From Oscillibacter sp. (lineage in GTDB: Bacteria; Bacillota; Clostridia; Oscillospirales; Oscillospiraceae), in contig JAAVHG010000052.1 in the NCBI GenBank assembly GCA_014799855.1, positions 1 to 5,959 of the forward strand: DNA of 5,959 nucleotides, read 5' to 3'. The stretch's first letter is position 1; each line of letters begins with the position of its first letter. Of the stretch, positions 1 through 5,203 are shown piece after piece. Under the pieces are notes generated by a model. The model saw nothing but the letters and a program-made list of their open reading frames with translations, had not been told where the DNA came from and did not search any database. Made by a program: the position numbers and the translations under genes.

Positions 1-97
1 CTTTGACATACTCAATTTTCTTATCGGTTTGTTGCTTTTTATTTGTCAATTTTCTGGGTTCTATGCCCCATTCCGCAAACTTATCAAGGAAATTCAT
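1..97 (-). CDS. Unrecognised third gene of the AbiE operon, N-terminal 32 codons only
   Basis: The gene starts at ATG 97..95 and leaves the window at position 1. It reads open for 32 codons, beginning MNFLDKFAEWGIEPRKL and continuing with a very Lys/Gln-rich stretch ending KKIEYVK. An AGGGGG Shine-Dalgarno at 110..105 lies 7 nt before the ATG. The start is 51 nt after the abiEii stop on the same strand, with no terminator-like hairpin between, so co-transcription with abiEi-abiEii is likely. I do not recognise the family from this fragment. The amphipathic first residues and charged tail would suit a soluble cytoplasmic protein, but no domain can be named. It could be an accessory gene of the toxin-antitoxin locus or an unrelated neighbour. 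That a gene starts here is fairly secure because of the ribosome site, spacing and open frame. Confidence 0.6.
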   Translation of the reverse strand, partial: MNFLDKFAEWGIEPRKLTNKKQQTDKKIEYVK

Positions 98-148
98 TTG
101 CCAGCCCCCTATGAATGGATTGCAAATGCTGAGATAAAAAATGCTTTG

Positions 149-973
149 TTAAGTTGTAATTCGCCGCAAGGTTTCAATTATATCGACAAACTCAATCCCT
201 TTTGCATATGCAAACTGTCTGCGGTATTTTTCCCACATCGCCTTGAGTTCGGCGCTCTCGCTGATGTTTTTCAGGATGCCATCGACATCTTCTATCTGGC
301 TGGTAGTACCTCGGTGCTCTGCCGTTGCCCGGAGTGCCTCCTGGAATACCGCCTTGTCATAGCGCTGTGTAGTCAGGAGGATATATGTGTCGTAGAAATC
401 TCTGGGGCGTGTATTAAAGACGCCTCGGCGAAGAATCGTCTCGATTTTCTCCGCCAGAACGGTCTCAATATTGTAAGCCAAAAGCTCAAACGATTTAACT
501 AAGTAAAAAATCTCTGTAAAGGCAAATTTGACAGGATTGGGCGTAATCACATCGCCGGTGGAAATATCAATGGTCAGCGGCGTCAGGATTGTGTCGTATC
601 GGGCGTTGATAGAAAGCCGATAGCCTCCATAAATGTCATCCTCCCGAATCGGGGCTATCGTTCCTAACTCAAAGCTCACACCATCCTCAATCAAAATAGC
701 GCAAATCTGCTCCATAGCGGCCCGGATTGCCTCCGGAGTCAAGGGAAGATTTTTTAAGGTGGTATCCAGATCCATGGTGGCCCGGTTATCCAGACCAACG
801 ATTGCCGCCACCAACATTCCGCCCTTTAAGACAAACTTATCCTGATATTCCGACGCCGCCAACCGCACCAGCAGCCGCTCAAACATATAGTTCTGCAGGA
901 TGACCTGAGCGGGGATGCTTTTGTCTTTAGCCAGATTCCTGATCTTTGCCTTCAGGCTCATGGCGTTTCTCAT
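149..973 (-). CDS. abiEii: AbiEii/AbiGii-family nucleotidyltransferase toxin
   Basis: This is a 274-aa protein of the DNA polymerase beta-like nucleotidyltransferase superfamily, the toxin half of type IV-classed AbiE systems; family members transfer nucleotides to RNA targets (tRNA for some homologues) and halt growth. Visible motifs are KGGMLV at 50-55 (glycine pair of motif I), DLD at 68-70 (paired metal-binding acids), a third acid in TIDIST near D136, and the conserved helices AEKIETILRR (174-183) and RPRDFYDTYIL (189-199) typical of AbiEii. Length is normal. The start is ATG 973..971, with GGAGG ending 7 nt upstream; an internal Met at codon 5 is too far from this site. The start overlaps the abiEi stop as ATGA (970..973), implying translational coupling. 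The frame is uninterrupted and all expected motifs are present, so it is probably active. Its exact substrate cannot be read from sequence. Confidence 0.93.
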   Translation of the reverse strand: MRNAMSLKAKIRNLAKDKSIPAQVILQNYMFERLLVRLAASEYQDKFVLKGGMLVAAIVGLDNRATMDLDTTLKNLPLTPEAIRAAMEQICAILIEDGVSFELGTIAPIREDDIYGGYRLSINARYDTILTPLTIDISTGDVITPNPVKFAFTEIFYLVKSFELLAYNIETVLAEKIETILRRGVFNTRPRDFYDTYILLTTQRYDKAVFQEALRATAEHRGTTSQIEDVDGILKNISESAELKAMWEKYRRQFAYAKGIEFVDIIETLRRITT

Positions 974-1563
974 AGCAGCACCTCCAGATAGTTACGAATG
1001 ATATTGCTGAGCCGCATTTGCTTGGCATAGGTGTTCAGCCTGTTCAAATCCTTTTTGGGATTGGCAGCATATGCCTTCAGCGCCGCCAGAAATGTCTCCG
1101 TTCCAATTTTATTGCGGCTTCTTACAACATCACAGATCGTGCGTTCCAAGTCATAGGCGGGAACGAGATTTCCGGCCGGTGTGGGCATCGTGGTTTTTCC
1201 CAGTTCAAACAACTCTCTCTTAATGTAGTAAATCTTGCACTCATTGCGCATTGAGTTGGCTAATACACGATCCGAGGGAATGGTCACTGTATGCTCAAAG
1301 GGTACTCTGTCCGAAATCCCATGCAGAAACAGCGCTGTCTCATGGGAGAAAATAAGATACTGAGAGCGCCGACTCAAGGACAGCAGCTCATCCTGCATCT
1401 CATCCGCCAGGACATACTGCCCCCGTGATATGCGGTGAATCACACCTGTAGAGTAAAGCTTGGAGAGCATCGCTCTGGATATGCCGCAGTCCAATGCGGT
1501 TTTATTTTCAATAATACCGCCGTTTTTTTCCGCTATGGCGGCAAGCTCTTTCAGGAAGTCCAC
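970..1563 (-). CDS. abiEi: AbiEi-family antitoxin and transcriptional autorepressor
   Basis: This 197-aa protein is the antitoxin partner of abiEii, lying immediately upstream with a 4-base ATGA overlap. Residues about 1-53 form a winged-helix domain (IENKTALDCGISRAMLSKLY, then the wing HRISRGQYVLADE). The rest is the AbiEi C-terminal domain with the conserved SHETALFLHGISDR segment (74-87) and AYDLERTICDVVRSR. In studied AbiE systems this protein represses its own promoter by binding inverted repeats and neutralises the toxin without a stable complex; both roles are inferred here from family membership. The start is taken as GTG 1563..1561, preceded by GGGGGGTGAT, a near match to the anti-Shine-Dalgarno sequence, ending 5 nt upstream. 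An ATG at 1570..1568 is out of frame. A consensus promoter and a palindrome lie just upstream. The frame is intact and family assignment is strong. Confidence 0.92.
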   Translation of the reverse strand: MDFLKELAAIAEKNGGIIENKTALDCGISRAMLSKLYSTGVIHRISRGQYVLADEMQDELLSLSRRSQYLIFSHETALFLHGISDRVPFEHTVTIPSDRVLANSMRNECKIYYIKRELFELGKTTMPTPAGNLVPAYDLERTICDVVRSRNKIGTETFLAALKAYAANPKKDLNRLNTYAKQMRLSNIIRNYLEVLL

Positions 1564-1578
1564 AGGTCATCACCCCCC

Positions 1579-1598
1579 AAACTGCAGTTTATACTGAA
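1579..1598. promoter_or_regulatory. Candidate AbiEi operator: palindrome overlapping the transcription start
   Basis: AAACTGCAGTTT at 1579-1590 is a perfect 12-bp palindrome between the -10 box and the abiEi ribosome site. Its right half also forms a second dyad, CAGT-TTAT-ACTG (1585-1596). Known AbiEi proteins bind inverted repeats at their own promoter, and the position over the start site suits repression. Assignment to AbiEi is inference. Confidence 0.5.
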
Positions 1599-1627
1599 AT
1601 TATAATCTATATCAATATGTTTGTCAA
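1599..1627 (-). promoter_or_regulatory. Consensus sigma-A promoter of the abiEi-abiEii operon
   Basis: On the minus strand a perfect TTGACA (1627..1622) and a perfect TATAAT (1604..1599) are separated by exactly 17 bp. Initiation would fall near 1592, about 30 nt before the abiEi GTG. Both hexamers match consensus fully, so the promoter should be intrinsically strong, as expected for an operon held down by an autorepressor. Confidence 0.88.
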
Positions 1628-1855
1628 CATCATATCGCAATTTGCCCTGTACCTCTTTTCGACTCCCTCAAAACCAACTAAAATATTTTTACAAAATAGG
1701 AACACTATAGTGGAGAGTACCGTTGCTTTGAGGGCTTTGACAAGCGCAGAAACAATCAGAAAACAATAATTATTTCAAGTAAGTTTCTCATTTACAATAC
1801 AAATGCATTACATGAAAATTTGTAGCGTATATTGAGGGATAACCCCAGTTGACGC
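1628..1855. other. AT-rich intergenic region with no gene seen
   Basis: No credible coding frame with a ribosome site is visible on either strand. The stretch is AT-rich compared with both flanks. Small symmetric sequences include the 10-bp palindrome CACTATAGTG (1703-1712) and a GGGATAACCCC mini-hairpin (about 1837-1847). A TTGACA-like hexamer near 1738 has no convincing -10 box at normal spacing. Confidence 0.4.
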
Positions 1856-1893
1856 TTTTCAGAATTTATGAATAAACATAAAATATCTGAAAA
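1856..1893. repeat. AT-rich inverted repeat (hairpin) upstream of the leader promoter
   Basis: TTTTCAGA (1856-1863) pairs with TCTGAAAA (1886-1893). The stem continues inward through ATTTATG and CATAAAAT with one bulge around the loop AATAAA. It ends 7 bp before the -35 box at 1900. It has no run of T after it on the plus strand; read on the minus strand the stem itself ends in T, so a weak terminator or a regulator site are both possible. Confidence 0.5.
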
Positions 1894-1899
1894 ACTGTA

Positions 1900-1929
1900 T
1901 TGACAAACACCAGTTCCATATGCTAAACT
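1900..1929 (+). promoter_or_regulatory. Plus-strand promoter with extended -10
   Basis: A perfect TTGACA (1900-1905) is followed after 18 bp by TAAACT (1924-1929; 4 of 6 to consensus), preceded by TG at 1921-1922 in the extended -10 position. Initiation would fall near 1936, just ahead of the long hairpin at 1967-2053. No open reading frame with a ribosome site starts close downstream, so the product is probably a leader or small RNA. Confidence 0.6.
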
Positions 1930-1935
1930 GAAAAT

Positions 1936-2053
1936 CCCATATAGGACGAACTGAATACGGCTTTTCAGCCGGTACATAGACAACCACACAAGAACCCCAG
2001 CGAGAGGAAAACTCCCGCTGGGGTTGGTGCGTCTGTGTACCGGCTTCTTTTTT
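1936..2053 (+). ncRNA. Candidate small RNA or attenuating leader RNA, about 118 nt
   Basis: The transcript predicted from the 1900-1929 promoter contains little but structure and ends at a T-tract. An early hairpin, TACGGCT (1956-1962) with AGCC-GTA (1967-1973, one bulged G), shares its 3' half with the 5' arm of the terminator stem at 1967-1976. The two folds are therefore mutually exclusive, as in a transcription attenuator. I see no leader peptide with a start codon and ribosome site before the terminator. The nearest downstream gene is mobC, more than 500 nt away, so this may be a stand-alone RNA or the remnant leader of a lost gene. I do not recognise the RNA family. Confidence 0.4.
1967..2053 (+). 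terminator. Long hairpin with T-tract (intrinsic terminator)
   Basis: The outer arms AGCCGGTACA (1967-1976) and TGTACCGGCT (2036-2045) are perfectly complementary over 10 bp. The inner arms AACCCCAGCG (1993-2002) and CGCTGGGGTT (2016-2025) are again perfect over 10 bp, with an A-rich loop. TTCTTTTTT follows at 2045-2053. The T-tract is only on the plus-strand side, giving the orientation. The inner stem is too far from the T-tract to act alone; the outer stem abuts it. Confidence 0.6.
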
Positions 2054-2175
2054 GCCCCTGACAACTGAATGACCGTCCGAATGGGATACTTCGCCAAGAC
2101 CTCCACCGGGGAGCGAGCGAAACAACGCCGCTGAAAAGGGGCAGGAACGCCATTCGGGGAAAGCGGCTAAACAGC
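2054..2175. other. Non-coding stretch with long-range complementarity
   Basis: No gene is seen. Two separated segments can pair: GCCCCT (from about 2054) with AGGGGC (near 2138-2143), and CCGAATGG (about 2077-2084) with CCATTCGG (about 2150-2157). The two pairings cross in order rather than nest cleanly, so they may be alternatives. The stretch links the leader hairpin to the hairpin array. Confidence 0.35.
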
Positions 2176-2378
2176 GTGACGGCAAATCGCCGTCACAGTA
2201 ACTGGCTGAAAACCACTATAACGGCATTTTGCCGTCTGCCTCTATTTGACGGCAGAACTGCCGTCAAATAATCACCTGCAACCAACCATGACGGCACTTT
2301 TGCCGTCACCTTTGTGTGGCATCATGAGTGATGCCATTCAGGAATTTTAGCTGGAGCATGGCATCATTTATGATGCCA
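2176..2378. repeat. Array of six regularly spaced hairpins in two stem families
   Basis: Six perfect inverted repeats follow each other. H1 is GTGACGGC/GCCGTCAC (2176-2196). H2 is ACGGCA/TGCCGT (2221-2235). H3 is TATTTGACGGCAG with its complement, 13-bp arms and a 2-nt gap (2243-2270). H4 is TGACGGCA/TGCCGTCA (2289-2308). H5 is TGGCATCA/TGATGCCA (2317-2336). H6 is TGGCATCAT/ATGATGCCA (2359-2378). Centres fall at 2186, 2228, 2256.5, 2298.5, 2326.5 and 2368.5, so spacing alternates 42, 28.5, 42, 28, 42. H1-H4 share a GACGGC core; H5-H6 use a different stem in the same geometry. The spacers between hairpins are not repeated. The array sits upstream of mobC. It could be structured RNA, part of a transfer or replication origin, or a protein-binding array. 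Confidence 0.85.
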
Positions 2379-2402
2379 CTACAGAAAACCCGCTGTTAGT
2401 TT

Positions 2403-2566
2403 GTGCGTAACAATCGTGGGGCATTGACCCCGCAGCGATCCGCAAAAAAGAAGCCTCTGAACGACAGCCCGTAGCCCTGTCTTGCGGTGTAGCGAGCATA
2501 GCTTTTGTGTTGCCGGGGGCACCCCAAAAGCGGGCGGCGCTTTGCGCCGAAAGGGGCTCCGCCCCT
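2403..2566. other. Candidate origin of transfer (oriT): hairpin cluster upstream of mobC
   Basis: A compound stem (GCG 2405-2407, ATCG 2413-2416, GGGG 2418-2421 pairing with CCCC 2428-2431, CGAT 2436-2439, CGC 2441-2443) is followed by an A-run. After it come TGCC-GGG-GGCA (2511-2521), CGGCGC-TTT-GCGCCG (2535-2549) and AGGGGC-TCC-GCCCCT (2552-2566), ending about 16 bp before the mobC ribosome site. Transfer origins of MobC/relaxase modules normally lie just upstream of mobC and consist of such inverted repeats, so the position and structure fit. No nick site was identified with certainty. Confidence 0.4.
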
Positions 2567-2596
2567 GTCACCCCAGTCAGAAAGGAGCGGATCAAA

Positions 2597-2902
2597 ATGA
2601 CCGACAGAAAGAGAACGACAGCCATTCAGGTGCGAGTGACTGAGCAGGAAAAGTGGCAGATGGAGCGTCAGGCCAAGAGGTGCGGTCTGTCCCTGTCTGG
2701 GTATCTCCGGCGGGTGGGTGCTGGAAAAACTGCGGCGGTGTTCCCCAGCCAGCGGTTCCGTGACCTCTATCAGCAGGTCAACGGCCTGCGGGAAAATCTT
2801 ATGGCCCAGCCTATGGAACGGACAGCGGCCCAACTGGACGACTTGGCGGGACAACTTCTGACAGCCTACACCAGCGGGGGTGTAGACGATGGCGACAACT
2901 AA
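2597..2902 (+). CDS. mobC: MobC-like relaxosome accessory protein
   Basis: This 101-aa protein is a small DNA-binding auxiliary of mobilizable elements, which helps the relaxase open and nick oriT. Residues about 7-40 (TTAIQVRVTEQEKWQMERQA, then CGLSLSGYLRRVG) have the ribbon-helix-helix style of MobC proteins: a beta strand of alternating residues, a helix, then the S-x-S-x-Y-L-R helix. The C-terminal half (FRDLYQQVNGLRENL, and the leucine-rich end) matches the MobC domain's second part. The start at ATG 2597 follows AAAGGAG (2581-2587) at about 9 nt. A further upstream ATG at 2507 is in frame but would translate the GC-rich hairpins and lacks a ribosome site. The 3' end overlaps the relaxase start by 14 nt, a usual arrangement. 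The frame is intact, unlike its partner genes. Confidence 0.85.
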   Translation: MTDRKRTTAIQVRVTEQEKWQMERQAKRCGLSLSGYLRRVGAGKTAAVFPSQRFRDLYQQVNGLRENLMAQPMERTAAQLDDLAGQLLTAYTSGGVDDGDN

Positions 2903-3825
2903 AATCTGGCCTGTCAAGGACAGTCTGGCCCGTGTGGTGGACTACGCCCAAAACCCGGATAAGACCGTTTATTCGGATTTGCAGTCTGTTCTCCACTATG
3001 CCGCAAACGAGGAAAAGACTATCCAGGGCAAAGAACAGGCCATGTTCGTCACCGGTGTGAACTGCAACCGGGACACCGCTTTCAGGAAATGCAGGCAGTA
3101 AAGGAGCGATTCGGCAAGACTGGTGGCAATGTGGCCTACCATGCCTACCAGAGTTTCAAGCCCGGTGAAGTTACCCCAGAGCTGTGCCACCAGCTTGGGG
3201 TGGAGTTGGCAAAACGGATGTGGGGCGATGAGTATCAGGTATTAGTAGCTGCCCATTTCAACACGGGAACTTATCAGCGGTACAAGCCCATGCCCATCCA
3301 GCGGCATCGGCCCAAACACCTGCGGCTGAATGGCTCTTTCCGCACAGTAAAGAAGATTGGCGGTTTCCGGGGACTGTATCTCCACTACTGCTACTGCCTG
3401 GGCATCCTGCCAAAAGGGAGCAACCACCATCCGCTCTCCCCGGAACTGCGGGAGGAGTGCCGCCGTCTGGACGCCATCAGCCGTCAAGCCCAGCTAATTT
3501 GTCAGGAAAAGCTGGGTACTGGGCAGGATGTCGAGGATTTTATCAGTGTAAAACAGGCTGAAATAAGGAATTAGGGGCCGCTCGCCAAAAATGCTACAAC
3601 CGTCTGCGCCGTTGTGACGATGGGACGCAGATCGTCCAGATCAAGGCCGAGCGTGATCGTCTGACGGCAGCGATGGCCCTTTGTCGTAAAAATATAAAGA
3701 CTGCTGGCGAAGTGTTGGCCCGGAGTGAACAGACGAAAGAAAATCTGAAGCTGGAGCAGGAGATACAGACCCAGCGCATGGGCCGAGCGGCGCACAGGAA
3801 ACGTGAAAGGAGTGTTGCCAGATGA
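2889..3825 (+). pseudogene. Relaxase/mobilization nuclease, broken by two frameshifts and an internal deletion
   Basis: The gene begins ATG 2889 with MATTKIWPVKDSLARVVDYA, the N-terminus of Clostridia MOBP-type relaxases (PF03432-like), which nick oriT through a tyrosine near the N-terminus. The frame shifts near 3081-3083; the true continuation is QEMQAVKERFGKTGGNVAYH and on through VLVAAHFNTGTY (to about 3274). There the usual HNH-type histidine cluster and the following central part are missing, and the frame runs straight into the C-terminal region (IGGFRGLYLHYCYCLGILPK). A second shift near 3563-3567 is needed to continue as ELGAARQKCYNRLRRC through a charged helical tail ending at TGA 3823-3825. 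Each shift would be restored by one extra base. Loss of the metal-binding histidines means the product cannot nick even if the frames were repaired. The size of the deletion, roughly 100 codons or more, is inferred from family length. Confidence 0.85.
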
Positions 3826-4345
3826 GCGCATTTCAGATTGAATTGACAGAAAAGCAGTGGGAAATTGTTGAGGAAGTATGGGCAAGAGCGGAAAAAGAAA
3901 CCGCCTATCTCGCCACATTGAGCCGGGAACAGCGCCTTGCCTGGTTCCAGGAGCATCAGTATCCCCATCCTACCATAGGGATTCTGAGGTCGATGTGTTT
4001 GCATTAGATGCGGTACTGCTTGTAGCATTGGAACAGGAACTTGAGGATGGAAAGCTCTGTACGGATTGTGTCAAGGCGTTTCGCGTGACTGCCGGTACGG
4101 CGGTAGAACTGTATGCAACAACGCTGCACTATGCGCCTTGCAGTTCTGGTCCTAACAGTGGTTTTCAGGTTTCCATTGTTTTACATCAGGGAACCAATAC
4201 GGATATCCCCATAATAGAGCCAAGGACTGTGGAGGACAGGATGCTGTGGGCCAGAAATAAATGGCTGCTTTCTCATGCGGATTCGCCCGAAGCGCATGAT
4301 GGGGCCTATGTTGGATTGGTTGGAGAGAATCTTCGTTTGTTTTAG
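3822..4345 (+). pseudogene. Unrecognised mobile-element gene downstream of the relaxase, frameshifted
   Basis: The gene starts at ATG 3822, overlapping the relaxase stop as ATGA, with GAAAGGAG 10 nt upstream, so it is translationally coupled to the mobilization genes. The first frame gives MSAFQIELTEKQWEIVEEVW and on to HQYPHP, then drifts and stops at 4007. A second frame continues without a break from about 3971 (YHRDSEVDVFALDAVLLVAL) to TAG 4343-4345, ending VGLVGENLRLF. One missing base near 3968-3971 joins the two into a protein of about 174 aa. It is acidic, helix-rich at the N-terminus, has a CTDC pair and no predicted membrane segment or signal peptide. I do not recognise the family or a catalytic motif. 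It resembles cargo or accessory genes commonly found after relaxases in Clostridia elements, but no function is assigned. The IS element begins about 10 bp after its stop. Confidence 0.55.
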
Positions 4346-4356
4346 ATGATCTAGAG

Positions 4357-4378
4357 AGTGCCTTCAAACAAGGGATAG
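4357..4378 (+). repeat. Left terminal inverted repeat of the IS element
   Basis: This segment pairs imperfectly with 5151-5172; the shared inner part is CAAAC-(A/G)-A-(G)-GGATAG. It lies 31 bp before the transposase ATG, the normal place for an IS5-family end and promoter. The outer boundary is approximate. Confidence 0.5.
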
Positions 4379-4409
4379 ACAAAAAGAGAACAGGCAGTAA
4401 AATGGAGGC

Positions 4410-5173
4410 ATGAAACGACATGAGTTGACAGAAGAACAATGGAATAAAGTGAAAGACCTGCTGCCGCCAGAAAAACCAGCGCATGGAGGAAGACCCGAAA
4501 AAGGCAATCGTGTAATGCTCAACGGGATCTTGTATTGGCTGAATACAGGGATACCCTGGCGGGACCTGCCGGAGCGGTACGGCCCTTGGAAAAGCGTGTA
4601 CACTCGGTTCCGCCGGTGGAGCCTGCAAGGCGTATGGGAACACGTTTTTGAGGAACTGATTGCCCAGGACATCGTGGATGAAGGTACTCTGATGCTGGAC
4701 AGTATCACGGTCAAGGTTCACCAACATGGCAACGGCGCAAAAAAAGGGACGAAGAGGCCCTCGGCCGCAGTCGAGGAGGATTGAGTACGAAGGTCCATGC
4801 GGTGATGGACGGGCTGGGAAGCCCACTGCGGCTTATGCTGTTTCCAGGAAAGCGTAATGATATTTGCTATGCGCAGAAGCTGCTGGAACCTTTTGATTTG
4901 TGGGGTAAATTTGTGATTGCAGACAAAGGAAATAACAGTGACAAATTTGTTCGTTGGCTGGAAGAACGGGAAGCTGTTGTTGTGATCCCTAGCCGCAGAA
5001 TTGCCAAACATCCTCGTGATATTGACCGGCATATTTACATGGAGCGCCATTTAGTGGAGAACCTATTCCTCAAATTCAAGGCCCATCGTCGTTTTGCCGC
5101 CAGGTACGAAAAGTGTGCTTCTTTATTTTCTGCGGTCACTCTCTTTGCTGCTATCCTCGTTTGGATTGCTTGA
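4410..5173 (+). CDS. IS5-family transposase OrfAB, produced by -1 frameshifting
   Basis: This DDE transposase cuts and rejoins the IS ends. OrfA (4410-4784) carries the DUF4096-type N-terminal domain (ELTEEQWNKVKDLLPP, GILYWLNTGIPWRDLPERYG, WKSVYTRFRRW) and the first catalytic Asp, D97 in LMLDSITV. OrfB continues in the -1 frame as GRSRGGLSTKVHAV, the sequence expected directly after the first Asp in this family. The second Asp is D172 (IADKG) and the Glu is E217 within a perfect Y-2-R-3-E-6-K signature (Y210, R213, E217, K224). Joining at 4745 gives 254 aa with all catalytic residues. OrfA alone ends at 4784 and would be a short regulator. The ATG at 4410 has GGAGG only 1 nt upstream, an unusually tight spacing that may keep expression low. 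It appears intact and potentially active. Confidence 0.85.
4739..4745 (+). promoter_or_regulatory. Programmed -1 ribosomal frameshift site A_AAA_AAA
   Basis: Seven A residues lie so that the zero frame reads GCA-AAA-AAA-GGG, placing a canonical A_AAA_AAA heptamer for tandem slippage. Slipping by -1 enters AGG-GAC-GAA and the OrfB frame, which is open from here to 5173. A GC-rich stretch (about 4755-4775) follows and may stimulate slippage. Two-orf IS5-family members use this strategy. Confidence 0.75.
5151..5172 (-). repeat. Right terminal inverted repeat of the IS element
   Basis: The complement of this segment matches the left end in its inner 14 columns. It overlaps the last codons of the transposase (AILVWIA and stop), so the gene runs into the end of the element, which is common in compact IS elements. 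Confidence 0.5.
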
Positions 5174-5179
5174 GTTCGC

Positions 5180-5203
5180 CGGAGGTTCTGCCTCAAGCCT
5201 CCG
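5180..5203. repeat. Short inverted repeat between the IS end and the Rrf2 gene end
   Basis: CGGAGG (5180-5185) pairs with CCTCCG (5198-5203) across a 12-nt loop that includes the rrf2 stop codon. No T-tract follows on either strand, so it is at best a weak terminator. It sits at the junction between the IS and the GC-rich flank. Confidence 0.3.

Larger units (their letters stand above)
4355..5174 (+). mobile_element. IS5-family insertion sequence (IS427/IS1031-like), about 820 bp
   Basis: The element holds a two-frame DDE transposase flanked by imperfect terminal inverted repeats. The left end contains CAAACAAGGGATAG (4365-4378). The right end, read in complement, contains CAAACGAGGATAG (5163..5151), agreeing at 12 of 14 aligned columns with one gap. 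The outermost bases (AGAGTGCC at left, CTCAAGCAATC at right) match less well, so exact termini are uncertain by several bases. I cannot identify a clear target-site duplication; the TNA-type sites CTAG and TTGA near the ends are not identical. The overall size fits two-orf members of the IS5 family. The right end lies about 20 bp from the Rrf2 stop codon. Confidence 0.7.

Noticed and set aside
29..502. Long open frame on the plus strand, 157 codons
   Set aside because: It lies antisense to the well-supported abiEii gene and the partial third gene, has no ribosome site and no recognisable domain.
1792..2185. Overlapping minus-strand frames through the leader hairpin
   Set aside because: No start with a ribosome site, and the low-complexity translations come from the inverted repeats.
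2176..2378. CRISPR array
   Set aside because: Units are self-complementary hairpins of varying length and sequence with short dissimilar gaps, not identical direct repeats with uniform spacers, and no cas gene is present.
2405..2449. Terminator at the compound hairpin followed by A-run
   Set aside because: On the plus strand the hairpin is followed by A, not T; on the minus strand the T-run precedes the hairpin. Neither orientation fits an intrinsic terminator.
2507..2596. In-frame N-terminal extension of mobC from ATG 2507
   Set aside because: It would translate the GC-rich hairpins, has no Shine-Dalgarno, and the ATG at 2597 has a good one and begins at the family's usual N-terminus.
4152..4826. 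224-codon frame on the minus strand
   Set aside because: It is the complement of the transposase OrfA and the gene before it; the translation shows no domain and the plus strand explains the sequence fully.
4342..5174. Target-site duplication flanking the IS
   Set aside because: The TNA-like tetramers at the two ends (CTAG or TTAG at left, TTGA at right) are not identical, so no duplication can be claimed.
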